Shown here: positions 9,440 through 18,310 of the stretch, piece after piece
Numbering within the stretch: the first letter of the stretch is position 1
Layout: every line of letters begins with the position of its first letter
Assembly: GCA_964561535.1 (NCBI GenBank)
Contig: CAZLPZ010000003.1
Span: 37,373-101,372 of the forward strand
DNA length: 64,000 bases
Origin: CAZLPZ01 sp964561535
Lineage (GTDB): Bacteria > Pseudomonadota > Alphaproteobacteria > Micavibrionales > Micavibrionaceae
Direction: 5' to 3'
Program-made: the position numbers and the translations under genes
The notes under the pieces: model-generated
Told to the model about the DNA's origin: nothing
What the model saw: only the letters and a program-made list of their open reading frames with translations
Databases searched by the model: none

Positions 9440-10069
9440 ATCTTGCAGATCTTTAACATCCATCTTATTAATATTGTGCCATGGCAAGGTCAAGTCGGGC
9501 GGGTTTATTAATAGAGACGGGATCGCATTAAAAAATTTCTCAAGTCTCTTATTTGTGTCATTTACTGCACGTGGATCATTCGGGGGATAGTAAATATCGG
9601 CCCAACCGTGATCTTTGGATCGATCATAAAGAACTTCTTCCAGAAATATTCCCTGCCATGGGGTATTTGCAAGATCTTTATTAAATTTGAATCCACAAGT
9701 GACGGTATGTAGTCCACGGCTACCAAATCCATCAATACTTGAAAATGTGATATCATACAGAATGCGTTGGGGACTGTTTGGGTTTTCACCTTTAGGAATG
9801 GATTGTTTAAATTCAATAATTTTTAAGGTTTGCGGGAATTGAAGTTGTAACTCTATATAACCGCGACACAGACCGTACAGTGAGTTTCCTTTGGGGGGGA
9901 TGAGCAGGGATGAAATCCAAAAATAGCCTGCAATACATAAAATAGGGACTGTGATAAAGGCAATTTTTTTAACCGATATTTTGTGTTTTTGAATTGGACT
10001 ATCGGCAGCGCCTTTATTAAAGTCTGATCTTTGTTTTTTGTTTTGCGCGATATGTTGTTTTTGGGGCAT
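9434..10069 (-). CDS. Single-pass membrane protein at the end of the icm cluster
   Basis: About 211 residues. A lysine-rich, polar N-terminal tail of about 37 residues is followed by one hydrophobic segment (KIAFITVPILCIAGYFWISS) and then a periplasmic-type domain with two cysteines (LYGLCRGYIE and TVTCGFKF). The frame is open upstream to 10150 but that would run into the 3' end of icmB; the ATG at 10069 clears it by 10 bases. It is the last gene of the minus-strand icm-like operon. In Legionella the gene after icmB is icmF, but this protein is far too short and does not resemble IcmF. The family is not recognised; an accessory role in the secretion apparatus is inferred from position only. 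Confidence 0.6.
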   Translation of the reverse strand: MPQKQHIAQNKKQRSDFNKGAADSPIQKHKISVKKIAFITVPILCIAGYFWISSLLIPPKGNSLYGLCRGYIELQLQFPQTLKIIEFKQSIPKGENPNSPQRILYDITFSSIDGFGSRGLHTVTCGFKFNKDLANTPWQGIFLEEVLYDRSKDHGWADIYYPPNDPRAVNDTNKRLEKFFNAIPSLLINPPDLTLPWHNINKMDVKDLQDL

Positions 10070-10079
10070 GATGGCGACT

Positions 10080-13076
10080 TTATGTAACAGTGCCAAGCAA
10101 ACCGGATTGTGCGGCGTGGGCACGTACCAATTCATCCACGATTTCTTCAATTACAGCGGATGTTGCGGCGCCTTTGCCCTCGCCGCTTTCGGCACGCATG
10201 AGGATTCGCCGTTTTAGTTCGCTGCGTGCGGACCCACCGGGGAAAGCAGAGGCCAAGAGTTGGCGCGCGCGACCCGCTCCCAATTTTTTATATAACCGCG
10301 TGCGGATCGCAACATCTTCGGTTGAAGTGGATAATGCCCAGAGTTCAATGGGACCAAGTGTGTTAATTAAATGCTGTTCGTATCGACCTTCAGTTGTTCC
10401 TAATACCAATAAGGCCGGTGCACCACTTGCCTTTGGTCCTGTTAAACGATGCCGAATAACATGTCGTGCAGTTTCAGATAGACCAAATCGATCGCGTACA
10501 TTATCAACGGCTTTGTCCGATACGGCAGTACCTAAAACCCAAACACCGGTTGCCAGATCAACCATATCTTTATCGAAGTCGTCAAGAAGTTGCGAGGCCA
10601 GTACAATTTGTACGCCACGTTTACGGCCTTCGCGGACGTCGCGTACAACTTGTCCGCGTACAGACGGCGATGAGGATGTGCGGTGAAACTCGTCAATACT
10701 CAGGCGCTTTGGCGTTTCGCCAATATCTTGAAGGCGAAGTTCGTGATAGCTTCGATATTTTTCCGGGATCTGGCGTAAACTGTCCATACCCATCCACCAG
10801 CTGCGGACTAAAGTGTGTCTTGCGAGCATATACATGATGGCTGTTTGACGGTCGGCGGTGGCGTCCCCTTGGGGGGCAACGTCCATAAGGTCAAGGGCGC
10901 ATACGCGTGCATCGGTGATTTCAAATTTCGTAATCGCTGATAAGATTGGAAACTCTCGTACAGCAGATGTAATCATGCGTTCAAAAGCGGAAATTAAAGT
11001 TTCGGGGCTTGTCCCTACGGTTGTTTGCTCAAGTAATGTTTGAATTTGGGGGCGGCGTGATGCGGTAATCGCATCACCCAAAACAGGGACAGCGTGTCGT
11101 TGTGCAAGGTTTGCAAGTCGTGTATCTCCTACATCAAAGAATTTGTCGACAATATCCCACCAATAGGGGTCCGCAGGAAGGTGGATATTATATTTTTGGA
11201 GCGCATCATCAATATCGGGATCGACACGGGGTAAATAGGGGCGAGGTTCAGCATTTGCCGCGCGGTCATCGCGCCACCGAAACATTTCATCGATGACAAG
11301 GGAGGCAAGTTGCTGCATCCCATCATAAGGTTTTTGGGCACCGGCCGGTGTACAAAGAAGGGTTAAAAGTTCAATTAAATAACTGCGTTCATCGACAAGT
11401 GGATATCGACATCCCAGTTGTGTATCAAAAGGGTTTACGGCGAATTCATTTGACATTTGAAGTCGATAATAGGCAGCTTCGTGCGATCTTTCGGGTGGGA
11501 GGGCTTCTTTGATCAGAGAAATCAGGCCAGCAGATGACGGCCCGATATCAATGATGGCAATAAAGGGAAGTCGTGATAAGCCGGGTGTTAAGATTGTGCC
11601 CAGATTTAAGGCGTTCATCAGAACAGATTTTCCGGCGCCAGGTTGGGCAAAAATTAAATCAAACCAAGTGGTCGTTAGGTTGGTTCCGGTTTGGTATGTC
11701 CATGGTTTGCCATCTGGAGTACGGAACAAGATTGCGCCAGCTCCAAAAGGGCTTGATGGTCGTTGCCAGGGCAATAATTTCATGACCTCATACAGGGGGG
11801 CGATGGCGGGGGGGGCCGTTCCACCACAATGAAGTCCAAGAGCCGATGACATGACACAATCCATTGGGTCGCCCGATGCATCGGATACTTTACAATATCC
11901 CCATGCTTCGACGGCTTGCATCATTTCGGATTTGCGGTTTAACAAAAGTTTCATCTGATCGCGGGCTGCCCACGTTGATAAAGATACACGCAATTTAACA
12001 ACAGCTTCGGATCGTGCAAGATTCATAACACCTTCTAATGCATATTTAACCTGTTTATTTTGTGCTGAGGTGATTGATAACATTGTGGCTGCAAAAGCTT
12101 TTAGGGCCAGGGATGCTGCTCCGCCGCCTTCAATTAAAAAAGAAATGCGATAGGGGATTTTGGCTTCAAATAGACGGTTTAATAACATGGGAAATGGACT
12201 GGGTTCCATGGGTCCCAAAACCATATCAAACCCCGACCATAAGACATCCCCGATTTGAACGACTTGATCATTAATGATGCGTGAATCCCCAACGGCAATT
12301 TGGGCGGCAAGGGGCATCCATAAGAGTTCAGACATGTCGGATGCCGACGTAGGGGCATTTGTTGGGATTGGATCGCCCGGCAATACCGCGCGCCAATTTT
12401 CATTCGTACGGGTTGGGTATAAATTATCACGGATAGCGCGGACGGCATCATGTACCTCAAGTGTTTCGGCCTTTAACCCTAATTCATCTAAGGCGGAACG
12501 AAATCCAGATACGTAACTGCTGTGACGCGTACGGAGTGAATCAATCGCAATGTTCGGATTTTGTGCATCACGTGCAGGGATTTTATTATTTTTCGCTGCT
12601 TTCGGCTTATCTTTTTTAATGCGATCCAATTCTGCTTTGGTCAGGGTTGAAGGTCTTGTCCACAGGACAAAATAACATTCCTCGTAACTTAAATAATGCG
12701 ATAAATGTCGAACGCGTTCGTCAATGACGTCTTTCATATCCAGTTCAATATTTTCGGCCGTTGCACGAATGGGTTTATATCGACGCTCAAGATCGGCCGT
12801 GATACGGTCTGGATCACGAGCAAAGTAAACTTGAAGTGCATGGCCAGGTCGTTCAAAGCGCGCGCCGATTTTTAATGTCCCAGATTTAATCAAGTTTTGA
12901 TATTCTTCGTCACCAATCATTTGACGGCTGCCGTCTAGTTTAATGAGCGACAACAAAGATCCATCTTTGGCAACTAATGTGTGTTCATCATCCGCTGTTT
13001 CAAGGCGAATAAAGCTTTCAACGGTGCCTTTCAGAGTAGAATGAAAGGGTGAAATAAAATTTGTCCAAAATCCCAT
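10080..13076 (-). CDS. icmB: Type IVB secretion ATPase IcmB/DotO
   Basis: A 998-residue VirB4-class ATPase. Walker A is AQPGAGKS at about residues 477-484, and the Walker B region is RLSIDEFHRTSSS, followed by GVQIVLASQLLDDFD, which is typical of IcmB/DotO and TraU of IncI plasmids. The length is close to Legionella IcmB (about 1010). The N-terminal 450 residues match the VirB4-type N-domain and contain a Lys/Ala-rich insertion near 145-175. DotO powers the inner-membrane/cytoplasmic complex of type IVB systems. The gene just upstream is icmJ-like, the same adjacency as in Legionella. The start at 13076 (MGFWTNFISPF) suits the family. Confidence 0.88.
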   Translation of the reverse strand: MGFWTNFISPFHSTLKGTVESFIRLETADDEHTLVAKDGSLLSLIKLDGSRQMIGDEEYQNLIKSGTLKIGARFERPGHALQVYFARDPDRITADLERRYKPIRATAENIELDMKDVIDERVRHLSHYLSYEECYFVLWTRPSTLTKAELDRIKKDKPKAAKNNKIPARDAQNPNIAIDSLRTRHSSYVSGFRSALDELGLKAETLEVHDAVRAIRDNLYPTRTNENWRAVLPGDPIPTNAPTSASDMSELLWMPLAAQIAVGDSRIINDQVVQIGDVLWSGFDMVLGPMEPSPFPMLLNRLFEAKIPYRISFLIEGGGAASLALKAFAATMLSITSAQNKQVKYALEGVMNLARSEAVVKLRVSLSTWAARDQMKLLLNRKSEMMQAVEAWGYCKVSDASGDPMDCVMSSALGLHCGGTAPPAIAPLYEVMKLLPWQRPSSPFGAGAILFRTPDGKPWTYQTGTNLTTTWFDLIFAQPGAGKSVLMNALNLGTILTPGLSRLPFIAIIDIGPSSAGLISLIKEALPPERSHEAAYYRLQMSNEFAVNPFDTQLGCRYPLVDERSYLIELLTLLCTPAGAQKPYDGMQQLASLVIDEMFRWRDDRAANAEPRPYLPRVDPDIDDALQKYNIHLPADPYWWDIVDKFFDVGDTRLANLAQRHAVPVLGDAITASRRPQIQTLLEQTTVGTSPETLISAFERMITSAVREFPILSAITKFEITDARVCALDLMDVAPQGDATADRQTAIMYMLARHTLVRSWWMGMDSLRQIPEKYRSYHELRLQDIGETPKRLSIDEFHRTSSSPSVRGQVVRDVREGRKRGVQIVLASQLLDDFDKDMVDLATGVWVLGTAVSDKAVDNVRDRFGLSETARHVIRHRLTGPKASGAPALLVLGTTEGRYEQHLINTLGPIELWALSTSTEDVAIRTRLYKKLGAGRARQLLASAFPGGSARSELKRRILMRAESGEGKGAATSAVIEEIVDELVRAHAAQSGLLGTVT

Positions 13077-13177
13077 AAAATGATCCGATGAGAGGAGAGA
13101 AGAGGATCGAATAGATATTCGTCTTTATTATGCCACAGGGATCGAGGAGGGGGAAGAGAGAGGATTTGAATAGAGAT

Positions 13178-13216
13178 TGTCATCCTGGAAACCGCGCAGC
13201 ATTTATCCGGGATCAC
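13178..13216. repeat. Degenerate dispersed palindromic repeat
   Basis: The sequence TGTCATCCTGG...CCGGGATCAC resembles a worn copy of the proteobacterial extragenic palindrome GTCATCCCGG...CCGGGAT. It sits between icmJ and icmB, where it could form a weak hairpin in the polycistronic mRNA. The arms are imperfect, so this is a tentative call by pattern. Confidence 0.45.
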
Positions 13217-13228
13217 ATTATCTTGAAA

Positions 13229-13921
13229 TTACGCCGCGCGTTGCATGTCTTTAAAAAATTCTAACCATTGAGCGGGGAGTTTTCCGCCAAATGGACCGTC
13301 TTTTGATCGCCAAAAGGCGAGAATTTGGGGGAATTGATTAAATTCCAGGTCGCCTTCTTTAACCATACGACGATCGAGAGGAAATAACCGTACGCCGTCT
13401 AATTTTTCGGCGCGGTCTGCATATAGTTTTTGGGGTAAAAAGTCGCGCATGACAGAGGCCAAGACAAAGGGGTCATCGGTGTTTAAACGACGTTTAACAT
13501 CTTCCCGTCGTGTCATAATAATGTCCAATAATCGCCTGGCGGCGTCTGCCATGGCGCCTTGTGAGATGCGGGCAATATAAATGGCACGCGCCATGTGGTT
13601 TAACGTTGCCTGATCAATTTCGGGCATCCACACGAGAAATCCGGATTTCATTTGAACAACGGAATCAAGATCAAAACATTGGGCGCAAAACTGGCAGACC
13701 GTTGTTAGGTTTGTCGGTTCGTTATTTTTGGAATTACGGTCGGTATGCAAGATGTCCATGTATCGGGCTGATCGAAACCCACAACACGCACAGGTATAGT
13801 TGTCGCGGTCAAAAATGCCCTGACGGATATCGGGGGTCAGGGTTCGACCCGATCCAGTAAGACGAGGAGAGGGTGCAGAACTCCGCACAACCCCTAAGGT
13901 GATGGGTAATAAGGAGGGCAT
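13229..13921 (-). CDS. icmJ: IcmJ/DotN-like HNH-fold zinc protein
   Basis: A 230-residue soluble protein. The N-terminal half has an HNH-like zinc site: C44, C46 and C47 (NYTCACCGFR), H59 (ILHTD), and C76, C79 and C82 (TVCQFCAQCFD). IcmJ/DotN of Legionella is about 208 residues, has an HNH-nuclease-like zinc fold without proven nuclease activity, and belongs to the DotL coupling-protein complex that receives effectors. The C-terminal half (residues about 110-230) is helical and ends with WLEFFKDMQRAA. It lies directly upstream of icmB, as in Legionella, which supports the call over a plain HNH endonuclease. A stand-alone HNH nuclease is the main alternative. Confidence 0.78.
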   Translation of the reverse strand: MPSLLPITLGVVRSSAPSPRLTGSGRTLTPDIRQGIFDRDNYTCACCGFRSARYMDILHTDRNSKNNEPTNLTTVCQFCAQCFDLDSVVQMKSGFLVWMPEIDQATLNHMARAIYIARISQGAMADAARRLLDIIMTRREDVKRRLNTDDPFVLASVMRDFLPQKLYADRAEKLDGVRLFPLDRRMVKEGDLEFNQFPQILAFWRSKDGPFGGKLPAQWLEFFKDMQRAA

Positions 13922-13950
13922 AGGGAATTAGAGGGACCTCGATCAATTTG

Positions 13951-14016
13951 TTATCCCGGCGCAGGCCGGGATCTCGTAAGAATGTTGAACTGGATCCCGG
14001 CTTGCGCCGGGATGAC
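13951..14016. repeat. Pair of extragenic palindromes (REP-like)
   Basis: Two perfect 8-bp hairpins lie 21 bases apart: ATCCCGGC-GCAG-GCCGGGAT at 13953-13972 and ATCCCGGC-TTGC-GCCGGGAT at 13994-14013, the second continuing into GATGAC. This is the well-known alphaproteobacterial/proteobacterial dispersed repeat whose translation gives PAQAGIQ-like and PACAGMT-like strings in spurious ORFs. It sits in the 117-base gap between the icmD-like gene and icmJ and could stabilise or attenuate the operon transcript. Confidence 0.8.
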
Positions 14017-14038
14017 AATATTTAAAGTGTATCCGGTC

Positions 14039-14464
14039 TTATTTTTTGATTCCAAAACCGGCTTCATGCAATTGAGGGCCTTTAAAATCAACATTATCCC
14101 CAATTGCGGATTGCATCGTTTGCATGATGAACGGCAAGGCGAACAACGCCCCCCCGGCAATTAACCGCATCGCGCCGGCTTTTAGGTCTGTTTTGCTTGG
14201 ATCTTCGACGTGATCTTTGATTTTCAAAATTCCGGCGATGGCAAATACGACACCGGTCAGGTACGCAAACATCGAGATCAGACCGGTAACACCGCCAAAC
14301 GATGTGGTGATGCGTTCAAAAATTGTTGAAAAACTGCTGTTTGTGTATTCTTTGGTTGTGACGGGTGTCAAACTTGCTGTCGCGTGCGCGGCGGTTGTAG
14401 CGAGAACCGACGCGGTAATCATCGCGCCAAAAGTGGCATAGGCTTTTGTCAGTGTGGTCATCAT
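14039..14464 (-). CDS. IcmD/DotP-like small inner-membrane protein
   Basis: A 141-residue protein. It has a signal peptide (residues 1 to about 28, ending TTAAHA) and then one copy of the two-helix unit shared by IcmC/DotE, IcmD/DotP and DotV: a first helix with FAYLTGVVFAIAGILKIK, a charged loop (DHVEDPSKTD), and a second helix with AGGALFALPFIMQTM. The length is close to Legionella IcmD (about 130). Its place between the icmC-like gene and icmJ matches the Legionella order icmC-icmD-icmJ-icmB. The unit is strikingly close to the first unit of the neighbouring four-unit protein (YITGV/YLTGV, then AGALFALP/GGALFALP), which points to duplication. IcmD rather than IcmC rests on size and order. 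Confidence 0.72.
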   Translation of the reverse strand: MMTTLTKAYATFGAMITASVLATTAAHATASLTPVTTKEYTNSSFSTIFERITTSFGGVTGLISMFAYLTGVVFAIAGILKIKDHVEDPSKTDLKAGAMRLIAGGALFALPFIMQTMQSAIGDNVDFKGPQLHEAGFGIKK

Positions 14465-14527
14465 TTTACTCCTGGTTAAAATTCAAAACGCAAAAAAATA
14501 CTCTTAATCTGTTTAATATTTAAAATA

Positions 14528-16096
14528 TCACATCCCAAACATCGATGACATCCCACCTGTCAATGGCGTCGCCCCCACTTGAATTCCAACACCCGAGAGG
14601 CCCAGCGTGTTTTGCACGGCCTGAACCAAGGGCCCCAAATTGACGGCTGCGCCGCCCCCCAAAATATGGGTTATCCCCGCCATCAACGATACGTTGCCGC
14701 CGTTTGATACTTCTTTCAGGATAAAGAGCCCCCGAACAATACTTATAATACCGACAAGAAAGGAAAAAGCAAAGACTGTTGTGATGATGGTGTTGATGGA
14801 TTGTGCACTTTCCCCGGAAATACCAGGGGCATAGGCGAGAGCACCATATAAATTGAGTTTGGCAAATCCAAAAGTCGAGAAGGCATCTGGGAAAATTGAT
14901 ACGGTCACGGCCCGCAATATGGTATTAAAGGACAGCAGCGCGCCCCCAATCAAAAACATACCGATGGTGCCCACACCCACGGGACTTTTGGCACCTTTAT
15001 CCATATTATCCATCATACGGCGGAGGGCAAAAGCGATAATAATAATCCCGCCCAAATAACAGAATATGCCGACCGCCATTTGAATAGGATCCCATAAATC
15101 GCTGACCAACCGAACCATCATACAATCAAGGCCACCTGTTTGGGATCCCGATGATCCCCCGCTAGAGGATCCTGTTATAAGGTTAATGATGCTCGACACC
15201 GCATTGATGATGCCCCCTGTTGATCCGGATCCGCAGGACGCATTGATAAAGGGGTCGACCGCGGCGAGGGATTCTCCGCCATCCATTGTACTGCGGGCGG
15301 TATCCAGAATAGTTGGAAAAGCCATAAAAGCACCGGCGACCAGAATTTTTTTCAATGGTTGCGAAATGGGCGCTTTATCGGGGGAAATGAGATGATCACG
15401 GAGTTGTAAAAGCCCCCAGAAAATAAGGAAAAGGCCGGCAATATAAAGCATTGAGGCAATCAAGCCTGGCAGAGCTGCAAATGCGTGGCTTGCGTAACAC
15501 ACAACCTGGCCCAATGTTCCACCGGACATATAACTGCCCAAGGCAGATCCGAGGCCACCGAATAATCCGCCACCGTTATTTGCTCCGTTTAATCCCGCAT
15601 TTAAGACATTTAATGCTCGGTTAGTATCGCAAGCGTTGACGCCAAAGTTACTGCTGATAAATCCACTGATCATCCCGCCCAAGGATCCCGAATTTCCCAA
15701 AGTCATGGATACAACGCCGGTATTTCCGGTTTGGCCGCCAATAGCGGCTGTTGCGACTTCGGCAACATAGGGGAGAGCAAACAGGGCGCCGGCGATAGCC
15801 GCGCGTGCGATAACTTCTCTTAAGGGATGATTGTCAGGATTATCAAAGTGTTGTTTTAGTTTAATGATCGCTGTGACAGCCAGCATAACGCCGGTGATAT
15901 AAGCCGCCGCGGCGATTAGGCCAGGGGTACCGGCAAATGATTCAGATATTTTAACGAAAAGAGTTGAAAAATCACCCTCGTCAAAATCAGCAGCTCGAGC
16001 CGAGCCGGGGAGAGTTAAGCCGACAAGAGAGTATAATCCCAAAGTAACGAGGGGGCGCTTTTTGTATAAGCTATTGAGTATATTTATTATTTTCAT
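14528..16096 (-). CDS. Four-unit IcmC/DotE-like fusion membrane protein
   Basis: 522 residues from the ATG at 16096; the frame is open to 16156, with another ATG at 16114. A signal peptide (LPGSARA) is followed by four repeats of the two-helix IcmC/DotE/DotP unit at about residues 44-120, 198-272, 325-400 and 433-500. Each has a glycine-rich first helix (AAYITGV, MLYIAGL, FCYLGGI, FSFLVGI), a polar loop (IKLKQHFDNPD, LQLRDHLISPD, LRRMMDNMDKG, LFILKEVSNGG), and a second helix with a G(G/A) pair (AGALFALP, AGAFMAFP, GGALLSFN, GGAAVNLG). Gly/Ser-rich linkers with cysteines separate the units. Legionella IcmC has only one unit in about 190 residues. It is the first gene of the icm-like operon. 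Confidence 0.72.
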   Translation of the reverse strand: MKIINILNSLYKKRPLVTLGLYSLVGLTLPGSARAADFDEGDFSTLFVKISESFAGTPGLIAAAAYITGVMLAVTAIIKLKQHFDNPDNHPLREVIARAAIAGALFALPYVAEVATAAIGGQTGNTGVVSMTLGNSGSLGGMISGFISSNFGVNACDTNRALNVLNAGLNGANNGGGLFGGLGSALGSYMSGGTLGQVVCYASHAFAALPGLIASMLYIAGLFLIFWGLLQLRDHLISPDKAPISQPLKKILVAGAFMAFPTILDTARSTMDGGESLAAVDPFINASCGSGSTGGIINAVSSIINLITGSSSGGSSGSQTGGLDCMMVRLVSDLWDPIQMAVGIFCYLGGIIIIAFALRRMMDNMDKGAKSPVGVGTIGMFLIGGALLSFNTILRAVTVSIFPDAFSTFGFAKLNLYGALAYAPGISGESAQSINTIITTVFAFSFLVGIISIVRGLFILKEVSNGGNVSLMAGITHILGGGAAVNLGPLVQAVQNTLGLSGVGIQVGATPLTGGMSSMFGM

Positions 16097-16252
16097 TTTA
16101 CCCCGGAGGTTCATTGCCCCGTTGACACACGCTCTGTTCCCTCTATTAAACCACATTTAGGTCAAATTTTGCAAGTATTTGATTGATCAGTGGGTTGTGG
16201 ATTTATCCGGGAGGGTATAAGTATATTGCCCTTTAAAAAATGGAGAATGATC

Positions 16253-16831
16253 ATGGCGACGGAAATTGAGGCTAAATTTTTAAATATTGATCCCGATGCG
16301 ATTCGGCATTTATTCAGGCAGAAGGGATATGTTTGTATTTTTCCCGAACGGATGATGACCCGGGCGGCATTACATGCCCCAGCGGATCGGCGGAGTATTC
16401 ATGAATGGTGGCGGGTGCGCGATGAGGGAAATGGGACGGTGACCATGACGTGGAAACGAACGGATGATGATCGTGTCGATGGGACCCAAGAATTGGAAAT
16501 TGAGGTGAGTGATTTTGAAGGCGCGATTGCGTTATTGGCTACGACCGGATTATTGGTGGTTGCACGGCAAGAAACAAAGCGTGAAACTTGGCAACTTGAT
16601 GATATCGAAGTGGTGATTGATACCTGGCCAGGATTAAATCCTTTTATTGAAATTGAAGGTCCTACGATTGGTGATGTGACGCGTGCGGCTTTTGAATTAG
16701 GGTTTAATATGGATCAGGCTGTTTTTGGCGGTGTGGGCAATGTGTACAAAATTGAACTCGGATTTGTACCTGAAGCTGTCAATAACTGGCCGTTGATTAC
16801 ATTTGCCAATCCGCCACGGCGTGTTGCGTAG
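16253..16831 (+). CDS. CYTH-domain phosphohydrolase/cyclase-like protein
   Basis: 192 residues. The N-terminal EIEAKF is the ExExK signature of the CYTH (CyaB/thiamine-triphosphatase) tunnel fold. Further conserved acidic/basic residues are visible: WWRVRDEG, TWKRTDDD, ELEIEVSDFE, KRETW, VVIDTWPGLNPFIEIEGP. CYTH enzymes bind triphosphate compounds with divalent metals and hydrolyse or cyclise them; the substrate here is open. The ATG at 16253 is chosen because TGGAGA lies 7 bases upstream and the signature then falls at residues 4-9; the longer frame from 16190 has no such support. The gene stands alone, divergent from the icm-like operon. Confidence 0.8.
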   Translation: MATEIEAKFLNIDPDAIRHLFRQKGYVCIFPERMMTRAALHAPADRRSIHEWWRVRDEGNGTVTMTWKRTDDDRVDGTQELEIEVSDFEGAIALLATTGLLVVARQETKRETWQLDDIEVVIDTWPGLNPFIEIEGPTIGDVTRAAFELGFNMDQAVFGGVGNVYKIELGFVPEAVNNWPLITFANPPRRVA

Positions 16832-16843
16832 GGGGTTATTGAT

Positions 16844-17812
16844 TTAGTTTGATATTTTATAATATTCACGGTACCAATTCACAAACGCGCGGACGCCGTC
16901 TTTGATCCCGGTGCGCGGAGTGAACCCCGTGGCGGCGTTCAGGCGCGAAATATCGGCATAGGTGGCGGGCACATCGCCCGGTTGCATGGGTAACATGTTT
17001 TTTGTAACAGTGCGGCCAGATTCAGTTTCGACCACATTGATCAGTTCCATGAGTTGTTCAGGGTTATTATTCCCGATGTTATAGACAGTGGCCCTGTCTG
17101 GGATCATAGGAATCAACCGTACAATCCCGTCCACAATATCGTCAACATAGGTAAAATCGCGTTGCATATCACCATGATTATAAACATCAATTTCTGTACC
17201 GTCGAACGCGGCTTTCACAAATTTGAATAAGGCCATATCGGGCCGACCCCAGGGGCCATACACGGTGAAGAACCGAAGGCCTGTCGATTTAATGTCGTAA
17301 AGATGCGCATAAGTATAGGCCATCAGTTCATTCGCCTTTTTTGTCGCGGCGTATAAACTGATCGGGTGGTCGACTGCGTCGGTTTCGGCGAACGGTAATT
17401 TTGTATTGCCGCCATACACCGAACTGGATGACGCATAAATCAAATGTGCAGGTTTGTGCGCCCGGCAGGATTCGAGGATATTTAAAAACCCGGTGATGTT
17501 CGATTCGGTATAGGCGTGCGGGTTTGTGATCGAATAGCGTACACCCGCCTGGGCTGCTAAATGGATAACAATATCCGGTTTTGTATTGGCGAATAAATCT
17601 GTAATTCCGGGTTGGTCGGCCAGATCCAATTTATGAAACGTAAATTGAGGGTGGGGTGTTAAAAGTGATAGGCGCGCATGTTTGATCGTGGGGTCGTAAT
17701 AGTCGTTTAAATTATCAAACCCAACCACGCGGTGATCTTCGGCCAGTAACCGTGTGGCTAAATGAAATCCGATAAATCCGGCAACGCCAGTGATGAGGAT
17801 TTTTTTTGGCAT
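16844..17812 (-). CDS. NAD-dependent epimerase, UDP-glucuronate 4-epimerase type
   Basis: A 322-residue extended short-chain dehydrogenase. The NAD-binding fingerprint is ITGVAGFIGFHLA at residues 6-18. The catalytic Ser is in ASSSSVYG and the YxxxK pair in SLYAATKKANE (about 153-157). The stretch RFFTVYGPWGRPDMALFKF is characteristic of UDP-glucuronate 4-epimerases (CapI/LspL/WcaG-like), which make UDP-galacturonate for capsule or LPS. UDP-glucose 4-epimerase is the alternative. It is on the same strand as nusG and the unknown gene before it (25-base gap), so it may be read through from the secE-nusG transcript, an unusual setting for a polysaccharide gene. Confidence 0.82.
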   Translation of the reverse strand: MPKKILITGVAGFIGFHLATRLLAEDHRVVGFDNLNDYYDPTIKHARLSLLTPHPQFTFHKLDLADQPGITDLFANTKPDIVIHLAAQAGVRYSITNPHAYTESNITGFLNILESCRAHKPAHLIYASSSSVYGGNTKLPFAETDAVDHPISLYAATKKANELMAYTYAHLYDIKSTGLRFFTVYGPWGRPDMALFKFVKAAFDGTEIDVYNHGDMQRDFTYVDDIVDGIVRLIPMIPDRATVYNIGNNNPEQLMELINVVETESGRTVTKNMLPMQPGDVPATYADISRLNAATGFTPRTGIKDGVRAFVNWYREYYKISN

Positions 17813-17837
17813 TTATTTTATCTTTGTAGTTAGAATT

Positions 17838-18305
17838 TTATGCAATTGAAAAAAGATTAGTACGTTTGCCATACACAGCTGGAAGGGTAAGAGGAAAAGA
17901 AAGGTATTGTTCAAGAACTGTTCCTTTTATGTCGTCTCGCTGTAATAAGGTTACAAGGGCGAGTTTTCGGAGCCCTTGAAATAAATCGCCTTTATCCCGC
18001 ACGTTATCTATTTCTTTTTGCTGTTCTTCAGAAATGTAGCCGTTCTCCAGATGTCGCAGAAGCATGCAAACTGTATAGCAGTCTGATTCGTTATTTTTAT
18101 CCATGACTGGAAGTACTTTATCTATAATAGCTTTAAGGACTAGATTATATGGGTAGAGAAGATGAACTTGATCGCTAAATTTATCCCAAATAGAATGAAT
18201 CTCATTGCTAAAGCGAGAAGGATATCTTTCAATATCTTTGACGCGGACCCAAGCCGCTTGCCCAAAAGGACGTTGCAGACCTGAGAGTGTTTGAGACTCT
18301 TTCAT
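17838..18305 (-). CDS. Unknown soluble protein after nusG
   Basis: A 155-residue soluble protein with no signal peptide or membrane segment. It is mostly helical by composition, with segments EIHSIWDKFSDQVHLLYPYN and EEQQKEIDNVRDKGDLFQGL, and two cysteines (DCYTVCMLLRHL). It begins 5 bases after the nusG stop, so it is almost certainly co-transcribed with secE-nusG. In most bacteria that position is taken by rplK. I do not recognise the family. Confidence 0.6.
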   Translation of the reverse strand: MKESQTLSGLQRPFGQAAWVRVKDIERYPSRFSNEIHSIWDKFSDQVHLLYPYNLVLKAIIDKVLPVMDKNNESDCYTVCMLLRHLENGYISEEQQKEIDNVRDKGDLFQGLRKLALVTLLQRDDIKGTVLEQYLSFPLTLPAVYGKRTNLFSIA

Positions 18306-18310
18306 TGGGA

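Noticed and set aside
10090..10686. 198-residue open frame on the plus strand inside icmB
   Set aside because: It is antisense to the conserved ATPase core of icmB; its composition (many Ser, Arg, Thr) is that of a shadow frame, with no ribosome-binding site or recognisable domain.
13229..13921. Stand-alone HNH restriction or homing endonuclease
   Set aside because: The zinc cysteines and His look HNH-like, but position next to icmB and the IcmJ-like length make the secretion protein the better reading.
13982..14164. Short plus-strand frame starting with LNWIPACAGMT
   Set aside because: The N-terminal part is the translation of the dispersed palindrome and the rest is antisense to the icmD-like gene.
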